25,072 bases of DNA from Fidelibacterota bacterium UBA1134 (GTDB taxonomy: Bacteria > Fidelibacterota > Marinisomatia > Marinisomatales > S15-B10), in assembly GCA_002311975.1 (NCBI GenBank), contig DCAL01000068.1, positions 1 to 25,072 of the forward strand, in the 5' to 3' direction. The position numbers and the translations under genes were made by a program. Each line of letters begins with the position of its first letter. Within the stretch, counting starts at the first letter, position 1. The notes beneath the pieces are model-generated. The model was not told the DNA's origin, searched no databases, and saw nothing but the letters and a program-made list of their open reading frames with translations. Below are positions 1-6,181 of this stretch, one piece after another.

Positions 1-1
1 C

Positions 2-523
2 TTCTTATCGTTCCAGTATCCGGTGGTTATCCCAGGCGTGAATGTCGCTTACTTTCTCAAATCTGCCCTGAACGCTGTCAGAAAGCGTCGCGGACTGGAA
101 GAGTTAGACGCCATTGATTTTCTCACTCTAATCAAAGAGAAGCTCAAACTGGTGAAGATGGACGAGAGCTATCTCACCCGTGCCGTGAACGAGGGTTTCT
201 CCGGCGGAGAGAAGAAGCGAAATGAGATACTGCAGATGCTGACGCTGGAGCCAAGTCTCGCTGTTTTAGACGAAACTGATTCAGGTCTCGACATCGACGC
301 CGTCAAGATTGTGGCTGACGGTGTGAACAAGTTCCGCCGTGAGGACCGGGCCATAGTGATTATCACCCATTACCAGAGAATCCTTCAATACATGGAACCC
401 GATCGGATTCACGTCATCATCGATGGGCGAATTGTCCGCTCCGGCGGGAAGCATCTCGCCCATGAGCTGGAAGACAAAGGGTACGGATGGCTTCAGGAAG
501 AATCGGTGGAGATGGCCGTATGA
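2..523 (+). CDS. sufC: SufC, Fe-S assembly ATPase (5' truncated by window edge)
   Basis: This is the C-terminal 173 residues of the ABC-type ATPase of the SufBCD scaffold, which assembles Fe-S clusters in the cytoplasm. The frame is open from base 2 and begins FLSFQYP, the SufC Q-loop region. The ABC signature follows at GFSGGEKKRNE, then Walker B with the catalytic glutamate in LAVLDETDSGLD, and the H-loop histidine in ITHYQRIL. A GTG codon at 23 lies inside the Q-loop region and is not the true start. The Walker A half is missing because the window starts there, so this is not a broken gene. The stop overlaps the sufD start by four bases (ATGA at 520), implying translational coupling. SufB is not visible and presumably lies upstream. 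Confidence 0.96.
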   Translation, partial: FLSFQYPVVIPGVNVAYFLKSALNAVRKRRGLEELDAIDFLTLIKEKLKLVKMDESYLTRAVNEGFSGGEKKRNEILQMLTLEPSLAVLDETDSGLDIDAVKIVADGVNKFRREDRAIVIITHYQRILQYMEPDRIHVIIDGRIVRSGGKHLAHELEDKGYGWLQEESVEMAV

Positions 524-1866
524 GTATGGACGGGCAACGCCCCGACGTGGTGGAACAATACGCCGCGCGATTTGACCGCATCAGGGAGAGCGCTTCCTCT
601 GGTGAGGCCGACTCGGTTCTGTCTCTGCGGCGGGAAGCCATGGGCCGCTTTACCGAACTCGGCTTCCCAACTACCCGGCTGGAAGAGTGGAAGGACACAG
701 ATGTCAGTACCATCACCAAGTCTATCCTGCCCCCCTCCGATCACACCGAGACCCAGCTGAAAGAATCGGAGCTCATCCCCTTGACACTTGAAGATACCCA
801 CCGCGTGGTAATTGTGAATGGGGGATTCCGACCCGATTTCTCCATGCCCGGCGGCGGATTGCGGGAGGTGGCTGTGAGAAGTCTCGCGGAGATTATCAGA
901 AATGAGGCGGAGTTGCTGAAACCATTCTTCGGCCAGATCGCCGATTTCTATAACCACCCGTTTGTGGCGTTGAATACAGCCTTTGTTGATGATGGTGTTG
1001 TAATTCGAATTCCGGAAGGTAAGGTTATTGCCAAGCCCATACACCTTCTGCATATATTTAATCCCGTAGAGTCTGACACAATTTTTCACACACGCAACCT
1101 GATCGTGGCAGGGGCCAACAGCCAGGCCACCGTGGTGGAACATTATGTGGGATTTGCGGAAAACGCCTACACGGTAAACGCAGTGACCGAAATATCCGTC
1201 GGCGAAAATGCCGTACTCCACCACATCAAAATTCAGCAGGATTCTCCTTCTGCCCACCACATTTCCATGACGCAGGCGCAACAGGGCGGCAACAGCCAAA
1301 TTGTTACCACAACCATCTCCGCGGGATCGCGCCTTACCCGGAACGATATTGTTGCTGTCCTCGCTGGAGAAGGCGCCGATTGCGTCATGAACGGCCTCAT
1401 TCTGGCAAAAGACGATCAGCACATCGACAATCACACGATCCTCGACCACGCCAAGCCCCACTGCACCAGCCGGGAATTCTTCAAAGGGATTCACCACCAG
1501 AAGTCCCACGGCGTTTTCAGCGGCCGGATCATCGTCCGGAAGGACGCCCAGAAGACTAACGCCGAGCAGAAGAACAAGAATCTTCTCCTCTCCGACTCTG
1601 CCCTTGTCAATTCCAATCCGCAGCTGGAAATCTATGCCGACGACGTGCGCTGCACCCACGGCTCCACTACGGGGCAGATTGATGAAGAAGCGCTCTTTTA
1701 TCTCCGTTCCCGCGGTCTTGACACCTTCGCTGCACAAATCCTTCTGATTAACGGGTTCGCCAATGAGATCGTCGATGGTATCCAAGCCCCATCGGTGAGG
1801 ACGTATGTTCAAGCCCTTCTTGAATCTTGGCTCCGCGAGGCTCGCTTGGAAGGAATGGCGTCATGA
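520..1866 (+). CDS. sufD: SufD, SufBCD scaffold subunit
   Basis: SufD pairs with SufB and SufC in the cytoplasmic scaffold that builds Fe-S clusters, and in Escherichia coli it is needed for iron acquisition by the complex. The protein is 448 residues, normal for the family. The right-handed beta-helix core occupies roughly residues 150-400. The C-terminal hallmark CTHGSTTGQIDEEALFYLRS carries C378 and H380, which correspond by position to Cys358 and His360 of E. coli SufD. I chose ATG 520 because it overlaps the sufC stop as ATGA. An in-frame ATG at 487 would add 11 residues lying inside sufC. The product could in principle be a SufB-like paralogue, but its length and its place directly after sufC favour SufD. 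Confidence 0.94.
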   Translation: MSMDGQRPDVVEQYAARFDRIRESASSGEADSVLSLRREAMGRFTELGFPTTRLEEWKDTDVSTITKSILPPSDHTETQLKESELIPLTLEDTHRVVIVNGGFRPDFSMPGGGLREVAVRSLAEIIRNEAELLKPFFGQIADFYNHPFVALNTAFVDDGVVIRIPEGKVIAKPIHLLHIFNPVESDTIFHTRNLIVAGANSQATVVEHYVGFAENAYTVNAVTEISVGENAVLHHIKIQQDSPSAHHISMTQAQQGGNSQIVTTTISAGSRLTRNDIVAVLAGEGADCVMNGLILAKDDQHIDNHTILDHAKPHCTSREFFKGIHHQKSHGVFSGRIIVRKDAQKTNAEQKNKNLLLSDSALVNSNPQLEIYADDVRCTHGSTTGQIDEEALFYLRSRGLDTFAAQILLINGFANEIVDGIQAPSVRTYVQALLESWLREARLEGMAS

Positions 1867-2324
1867 GCTACGACAGCTTCAAAGGAGACCTTCGCGATCT
1901 CTATCAGGAACTGATTCTGGACCATAACCAGAATCCACACAATTTTAGAGAAATCGAAGGCGCAAATCACAAGTCTGAAGGATTCAATCCCCTCTGCGGA
2001 GACAGGATGACAGCCTATATCAACATCGATGCGGATGTCATTGAAGACATCAGTTTTCTCGGCACGGGGTGTGCAATCTCGAAAGCGTCAGCTTCCATTA
2101 TGACCACCATTCTCAAGGGAAAAACTGTGAAGGAGGCCAGAGAAATCTTCAAGAAGTTTCACAGGATGGTGACAACAGGCGACGCGGATATTCAGGATTT
2201 GGGAAAGCTGGCAGCGCTTGCGGGGGTGCATAAGTTTCCTGCCCGGGTAAAGTGTGCTACACTGGCGTGGCACACGGTCAAGAATTCCTTGGACGGAATA
2301 TCAGTAGTAGCCACCACAGAATAA
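1863..2324 (+). CDS. sufU: SufU, zinc-dependent sulfurtransferase/scaffold (IscU-like)
   Basis: SufU accepts persulfide sulfur from the cysteine desulfurase SufS and passes it to the SufBCD scaffold, replacing SufE. The 153-residue protein has the expected zinc-site residues: C45 and D47 in LCGD, C70 in GTGCAISKASAS, and C131 in VKCATLAWH. The ~20-residue segment between C70 and C131 that distinguishes SufU from IscU appears present around residues 95-120. ATG 1863 overlaps the sufD stop as ATGA. An upstream in-frame ATG at 1827 would lie inside sufD and adds unrelated residues. No sufE is seen in the window, which fits SufU as the sole activator of SufS here. Confidence 0.94.
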   Translation: MSYDSFKGDLRDLYQELILDHNQNPHNFREIEGANHKSEGFNPLCGDRMTAYINIDADVIEDISFLGTGCAISKASASIMTTILKGKTVKEAREIFKKFHRMVTTGDADIQDLGKLAALAGVHKFPARVKCATLAWHTVKNSLDGISVVATTE

Positions 2325-2334
2325 GGATCAACCA

Positions 2335-2886
2335 ATGAGTACTGAAGGAATTGTGACTCTTACTCGTGACTGTCAGGCGACACTCATACCGTCTGGCGAA
2401 ACAGTTACGCTAAAAAAGGGTGAAGAGGCACGGATTACTCAGGCTCTGGGCGGGAATTACACCTTGCTTCTGAGCGGCAATCTTGTCAGGATCGAAGGCA
2501 AAGATGCCGATGCCATCGGGAAAGAGCCTGTCACCGAAGCTGAGTCGCCAACTGAAGATGACTATTCAGAACCCGCGGATGAAAAAGAAATCTGGGATGC
2601 CATGAAGACTTGCTACGATCCGGAGATTCCCGTCAACATTGTCGATCTGGGGCTCATCTATTCATGCAAGATCACCCCTATGGAGGAAGGCGGTTCTCAC
2701 ATCGGCGTGAAGATGACCCTCACGGCGCCGGGCTGCGGACTTGGTCCCGTCCTTGCCGACGAAGTGACAATGAAGATCCGTGCACTGCGGGGCGTGAGAG
2801 ATGTAGGCGTGGACCTTGTCTGGGATCCACCCTGGAGCCAGGAGATGATGGCTGAGGCAGCAAAACTTCACTTGGGGATGATGTGA
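2335..2886 (+). CDS. sufT: SufT-like MIP18/DUF59 Fe-S maturation protein
   Basis: This 183-residue protein has two parts. Residues 1-60 form a small beta-rich N-terminal domain (SufT-type), and residues 80-180 form a MIP18/DUF59 domain with YDPEIPVNIVDLGLIY and the conserved cysteine C134 in TAPGCG. SufT proteins are required for Fe-S protein maturation in some Firmicutes, probably under high demand; the precise step is unsettled. A Shine-Dalgarno AAGGA at 2325-2329 sits just after the sufU stop and supports ATG 2335. The stop overlaps the sufS start. A second MIP18 protein lies at 4660, so the operon encodes two, of which only this one carries the extra N-terminal domain. Confidence 0.9.
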   Translation: MSTEGIVTLTRDCQATLIPSGETVTLKKGEEARITQALGGNYTLLLSGNLVRIEGKDADAIGKEPVTEAESPTEDDYSEPADEKEIWDAMKTCYDPEIPVNIVDLGLIYSCKITPMEEGGSHIGVKMTLTAPGCGLGPVLADEVTMKIRALRGVRDVGVDLVWDPPWSQEMMAEAAKLHLGMM

Positions 2887-4157
2887 CCCTGGCGGTAGCA
2901 AGAATGCCCGCGGTGTCTCGGGGAGGAAACAACATTAGACTCCTCGATACTGACACTATACGCAAGGATTTTCCTCTGCTATCGCGAAAGGTACGGGGCA
3001 AGCCGCTCACTTATTTGGACAACGCCGCCACCTCACAGAAACCGCAGGCGGTCATCAATAAGATTACTGAATTCTACCAGCAATACAACGCCAATGTTCA
3101 TCGGGCGATCTATGCCATTGGGGAACAAGCGACTCTCGAATACGAATCAGCCCGCGAGAAAGTGGCTCGATTCATCAACGCGTGGGATACCAACTCAGTT
3201 GTCTTTACCAAAGGAACAACCGAGTCTATCAACCTTGTCGCTTACAGCTGGGGGAGGCACAATCTGGGTCCCGGAGATGAGATTCTCATCACCGAGATGG
3301 AACATCACAGCAACATAATCCCGTGGCAGTTGGCGGCCAGAGCTACCGGCGCGACGCTGAGGTACATCCCAATTAGGCAAAACGGCACTCTGACTTTGGA
3401 CGACCCCGGTGAATACTTCACTGACAAAACCAAACTGGTCGCGCTCATCCATCAGTCCAATGTGTTCGGCACAATCAACCCCGTCCGCGAGATCGCACGG
3501 CTGGCCAAAGATGTGAATGCCCTCGTTCTGGTAGACGCCGCCCAAAGTGTCCCCCATTCTCCTGTGGACGTTCGAGCGCTTGGATGTGATTTCTTAGCTT
3601 TTTCAGGCCACAAAATGCTAGGCCCGAGCGGCGTAGGTGTACTGTGCGCCCGTCCCGAACTTCTGGCAGCGATGGAGCCGTTTATGGGCGGAGGAGAAAT
3701 GATCAACTCAGTAACTATGGAAGAGTCAACTTGGAATGAGCCGCCGTGGAAATTCGAAGCGGGCACGCCTAACATTGCGCAGGCTATCGGACTGGGAGCC
3801 GCCATCGATTATCTCGAAACTATCAGCATCGACGCCATCGAAGAACACGAGAGAGCGCTGACTCAGTACGCTCTGGACACACTGTCAGCCATCCCTGAAG
3901 TCACCATCTACGGCAGCGAGGTAAATCGCGGCGGATTGGTAAGCTTTAACGTTGAAAATGTTCATCCACACGATCTGGCACAAATCCTTGATCAGAAAGG
4001 TATCGCTATCCGGGCGGGACATCACTGTGCGCAACCGATCATGCAAAAACTTGACGTCCCTGCCACGGCCAGGGCAAGTTTCTATCTCTACAACACACCA
4101 GCGGAAATCGATGTGTTATGTGATGGTATAATGGAATCGATCAATTTTCTGACTTGA
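2883..4157 (+). CDS. sufS: SufS, cysteine desulfurase (class II)
   Basis: SufS is a pyridoxal-phosphate enzyme that converts cysteine to alanine and leaves a persulfide on its own active-site cysteine for SufU. The PLP-binding lysine is K244 in FSGHKMLGPSGVG. The catalytic cysteine is C382 in RAGHHCAQPIM, the short-loop RxGHHCA form of class II enzymes. Both lie 18 residues later than in E. coli SufS (K226, C364), so the extra length is at the N-terminus. The GTG start at 2883 overlaps the sufT stop (GTGA) and has GGGGA about 8 bases upstream. ATG 2904 is an alternative that shortens the protein by 7 residues. A 93-bp gap follows before the regulator. Confidence 0.96.
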   Translation: MTLAVARMPAVSRGGNNIRLLDTDTIRKDFPLLSRKVRGKPLTYLDNAATSQKPQAVINKITEFYQQYNANVHRAIYAIGEQATLEYESAREKVARFINAWDTNSVVFTKGTTESINLVAYSWGRHNLGPGDEILITEMEHHSNIIPWQLAARATGATLRYIPIRQNGTLTLDDPGEYFTDKTKLVALIHQSNVFGTINPVREIARLAKDVNALVLVDAAQSVPHSPVDVRALGCDFLAFSGHKMLGPSGVGVLCARPELLAAMEPFMGGGEMINSVTMEESTWNEPPWKFEAGTPNIAQAIGLGAAIDYLETISIDAIEEHERALTQYALDTLSAIPEVTIYGSEVNRGGLVSFNVENVHPHDLAQILDQKGIAIRAGHHCAQPIMQKLDVPATARASFYLYNTPAEIDVLCDGIMESINFLT

Positions 4158-4189
4158 GATGAGCAGTTAAGAAACTCAGGAATTACCCT

Positions 4190-4206
4190 TGATTGAAAAA
4201 CAATCA
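4190..4206. promoter_or_regulatory. Perfect inverted repeat upstream of the Rrf2 regulator
   Basis: TGATTG and CAATCA form exact 6-bp inverted arms around a spacer of five A residues. The repeat lies in the only sizeable gap in the SUF cluster, 45 bp before the regulator's start. Rrf2-family dimers bind short inverted repeats, and their genes are commonly autoregulated, so this is a candidate operator. It is AT-rich and short, so chance is possible. It is not T-tailed, which argues against a terminator. Confidence 0.35.
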
Positions 4207-4250
4207 CGAGCTGATTTGAACAATACGAAAAGGAATCCCATGTCGTTGTT

Positions 4251-4649
4251 ATGCTAAAACTGACGAGAAAGACTGAATATGCGCTCATGGCTCTGAGGCA
4301 TCTGAGCAACCTCAAAGAAGGTGAAAAAGCGAGCGCAAAGGAGATTTCCGATACTTACCATATCCCCTATCCCCTCCTTGCCAAAGTGCTCCAGGAGCTA
4401 TCCAAGCAGCGGTTTCTTGAACCGGTACAGGGAGCCCGGGGCGGATACAAACTGAGGAAACCGCTTGATAAGATCAGTATGACCGAGCTTTTCGAAGGGA
4501 TCGAAGGACCTCTCGGTATCATGGACTGTTTTTTTGATGAGGAATGTGAGATTATCGACTCGTGTTCTATTCGAACCCCCATCCAGCGCATCAATAGAAG
4601 CGTTAGAAATCTGTTTGACGGCATGACTGTTCTGGAGATCACCAACTAA
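4251..4649 (+). CDS. Rrf2/IscR-type Fe-S-sensing transcription regulator
   Basis: This is a 132-residue Rrf2-family DNA-binding protein. A winged helix-turn-helix occupies roughly residues 1-75 (LTRKTEYALMALRHL, then ARGGYKL as the wing). Cluster-ligand cysteines C93, C99 and C105 have the exact CX5CX5C spacing of IscR. The histidine that completes the IscR site (His107) aligns with R108 here, so the fourth ligand must differ or the cluster be labile. The location inside a SUF operon suggests it senses Fe-S status and controls these genes, probably including itself, through the inverted repeat at 4190-4206. That role is inferred. The true start is ATG 4251; an upstream five-codon reading frame with its own ribosome site overlaps it. 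Confidence 0.92.
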   Translation: MLKLTRKTEYALMALRHLSNLKEGEKASAKEISDTYHIPYPLLAKVLQELSKQRFLEPVQGARGGYKLRKPLDKISMTELFEGIEGPLGIMDCFFDEECEIIDSCSIRTPIQRINRSVRNLFDGMTVLEITN

Positions 4650-4659
4650 GGAGTTAAAG

Positions 4660-5022
4660 ATGATCAGTCGCGATGGAGTTGTTGAAATACTGAAACAGTG
4701 CTACGACCCGGAACTTCCCATCGACCTGTGGAATCTGGGCTTGATATACAATATCGACATTCAGAAGAGTTACGATGAAAAACAGTCAGACATAAATATC
4801 ACCATGTCGCTTACAACACCGGGTTGCGGCATGGGACAGCACATGGCAGACGATATTAAGAATAAGCTGGAAAGTCTCGATGAAGTGTACCAGGCGTCAG
4901 TCCAAGTAACGTTCGATCCGCCGTGGACGCCTGATATGATGACCGAGGAGGCCAAGGGAAAGCTGGGCTTCAATCCGCAACCGCCGCCCATGGCTCAAGA
5001 TGAGCCGGCCGGCTGGAAATAG
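4660..5022 (+). CDS. MIP18/DUF59 family Fe-S assembly protein (second copy)
   Basis: This 120-residue protein is a stand-alone MIP18/DUF59 domain. Hallmarks are QCYDPELPIDLWNLGLIY near the N-terminus and the conserved cysteine C56 in TTPGCG. It ends in a Pro-rich tail of about 15 residues. Family members (PaaD-like, SufT, eukaryotic CIA2/MIP18) act in late Fe-S delivery. A good Shine-Dalgarno AAGGAG at 4648-4653 overlaps the regulator's stop. The two operon copies share the YDPE-P-(8)-LGLIY pattern but differ in flanking regions, so they are paralogues from an old duplication and not a recent copy. Confidence 0.9.
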   Translation: MISRDGVVEILKQCYDPELPIDLWNLGLIYNIDIQKSYDEKQSDINITMSLTTPGCGMGQHMADDIKNKLESLDEVYQASVQVTFDPPWTPDMMTEEAKGKLGFNPQPPPMAQDEPAGWK

Positions 5023-5033
5023 GAAGGTATATT

Positions 5034-5390
5034 ATGACTGAACAGACAGCCACTCAAGACGAAATTCTGGAAAGCATCACGATTACTGAAGAGGCCGCCG
5101 AACGGCTGCGACAGGTCAGAATGGAGCAAGAAGGAAAATATCTTCGCGCGGCGGTAAAAGGCGGCGGCTGCTCCGGACTCAATTACGGCATCTCGTGGGA
5201 TGATAAGGTAGAAGAATTCGATAAAATATTTGAGAGTAGTGGGATCACGATCGTTGTCGATCTTCAATCGCTTTTATATCTCAAAGGGATGAAGATTGAT
5301 TTCTCTTCCGACCTTCTATCGGGAGGCTTCAAGTTTGTCAATCCCAATGCCAGCCGAACCTGCGGCTGCGGGACCTCTTTTTCCGTTTAG
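5034..5390 (+). CDS. sufA: SufA/HesB-type A-type Fe-S carrier
   Basis: A-type carriers receive clusters from the SUF scaffold and hand them to target apoproteins. The 118-residue product has the three invariant cysteines: C46 in GGGCSGLNY, and C110 and C112 in RTCGCGTSF. Length and layout fit SufA/ErpA/IscA. SufA is the natural name in a SUF operon, but the sequence alone does not separate it from ErpA. A Shine-Dalgarno GGAAGG at about 5021-5027 supports ATG 5034. The TAG stop overlaps the GTG start of the next gene. Confidence 0.93.
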   Translation: MTEQTATQDEILESITITEEAAERLRQVRMEQEGKYLRAAVKGGGCSGLNYGISWDDKVEEFDKIFESSGITIVVDLQSLLYLKGMKIDFSSDLLSGGFKFVNPNASRTCGCGTSFSV

Positions 5391-5647
5391 TGGAAACAAT
5401 TCATCTGGATGATTTCCTCCACGAAGGTTTAATAAAGGAAAAAGTCTTCCGGGAAAAGGTTGCCCAGATAGACTGGGTTCGATACCGAGGCAAGCGGGTA
5501 CTGATCCGCGGCTGCGCCAACGTGCCCGTGCCCACTTGGGCCTTCCTGATCATCACCGCTCATCTGGCCGAACATGTAGAGCGCATCTACTTTGGCGAGT
5601 TGCGCTCAGCTGTCAAAATTTTTGTAAAAGATTCCCATACCCAATGA
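5390..5647 (+). CDS. Short DUF2480-like protein
   Basis: This 85-residue protein starts at a GTG overlapping the sufA stop by one base and ends in an ATGA overlap with the deaminase. Its text resembles, from memory, DUF2480 proteins of Bacteroidetes: GLIKEKVFREKVAQIDW followed by YRGKRVLIRGCANVPVPTWA and a YFGELRSAVKIF ending. Those proteins are typically about twice as long and often lie beside suf genes. Here the N-terminal 'EKDFR..DW' element is joined directly to the C-terminal 'KGCSN.PVP' half, so this looks like a compact version. A single cysteine, C43 in RGCANVPVP, is the obvious candidate functional residue. Function is unknown; the operon position suggests a role in Fe-S metabolism. 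Confidence 0.75.
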   Translation: METIHLDDFLHEGLIKEKVFREKVAQIDWVRYRGKRVLIRGCANVPVPTWAFLIITAHLAEHVERIYFGELRSAVKIFVKDSHTQ

Positions 5648-6072
5648 GAGCCGATCGGGTAAGCTGGGAGCGGTATTTCATAAATATCGCTGGCGAAGTG
5701 GCGAGTCGCTCCACATGCGATCGAAAACATGTAGGGGCGGTCATTGTCAGAGATAAAGTAATCCTCTCAACCGGTTACAACGGCAGCCTGCGTGGACTGC
5801 CCCACTGTGATGAAGTTGGTCACGAGATGGAGAACGGTCACTGCGTACGCACCATCCACGCCGAAGCAAATGCTATCGTTCAAGCCGCCAGAAACGGTAT
5901 CAATATCAGTGATGCCAAAATCTATGTGAGCGCCAGTCCGTGCTACACGTGCTTCAAGATGATCGCAAATAGCGGTATCAGGAAGGTTTATTACGGCGAA
6001 TTCTACAGAGACAAGAGAATCAAAGCGCACGCGGCTGAAATCGGCATAGAATTGATCCACTTGGACGAATAG
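5644..6072 (+). CDS. Deoxycytidylate (dCMP) deaminase
   Basis: The enzyme converts dCMP to dUMP, feeding thymidylate synthesis. The 142-residue protein has the zinc-dependent cytidine/dCMP deaminase motifs HAEANAI (H72, catalytic E74) and PCYTC (C100, C103). The substrate-side features TGYNGSLRGLPHCDE and HCVRTIHAE are typical of dCMP deaminases (ComEB/Dctd). ATG 5644 overlaps the upstream stop as ATGA. A longer in-frame reading from 5536 would lie within the DUF2480-like gene. It is the last gene of the SUF operon, and no functional link to Fe-S assembly is evident beyond co-transcription. Confidence 0.93.
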   Translation: MRADRVSWERYFINIAGEVASRSTCDRKHVGAVIVRDKVILSTGYNGSLRGLPHCDEVGHEMENGHCVRTIHAEANAIVQAARNGINISDAKIYVSASPCYTCFKMIANSGIRKVYYGEFYRDKRIKAHAAEIGIELIHLDE

Positions 6073-6118
6073 CAAATGATTCACAAAAACCAATTCTCAC
6101 GAGGCGACGCGGAGTCAA

Positions 6119-6161
6119 ATTGGTTCTATACCGGAAACCAATCTGGAGCTGACGAGTCAGC
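6119..6161. terminator. Weak stem-loops between convergent genes
   Basis: The 109-bp gap between the dCMP deaminase and the convergent DUF5916 gene holds two perfect stems. One is ATTGGTT/AACCAAT (6119-6125 with 6136-6142). The other is GCTGA/TCAGC (6148-6152 with 6157-6161, four-base loop). Neither is followed by a T-run, so a bidirectional terminator is only a possibility suggested by the convergent layout. Confidence 0.25.
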
Positions 6162-6181
6162 CCAACACAAGTTTCCTGCCG

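Noticed and set aside
493..1812. A 439-codon open frame on the - strand opposite sufD
   Set aside because: It is antisense to a well-recognised sufD with intact family motifs. The - frame shows no recognisable domain, so it is a coding shadow.
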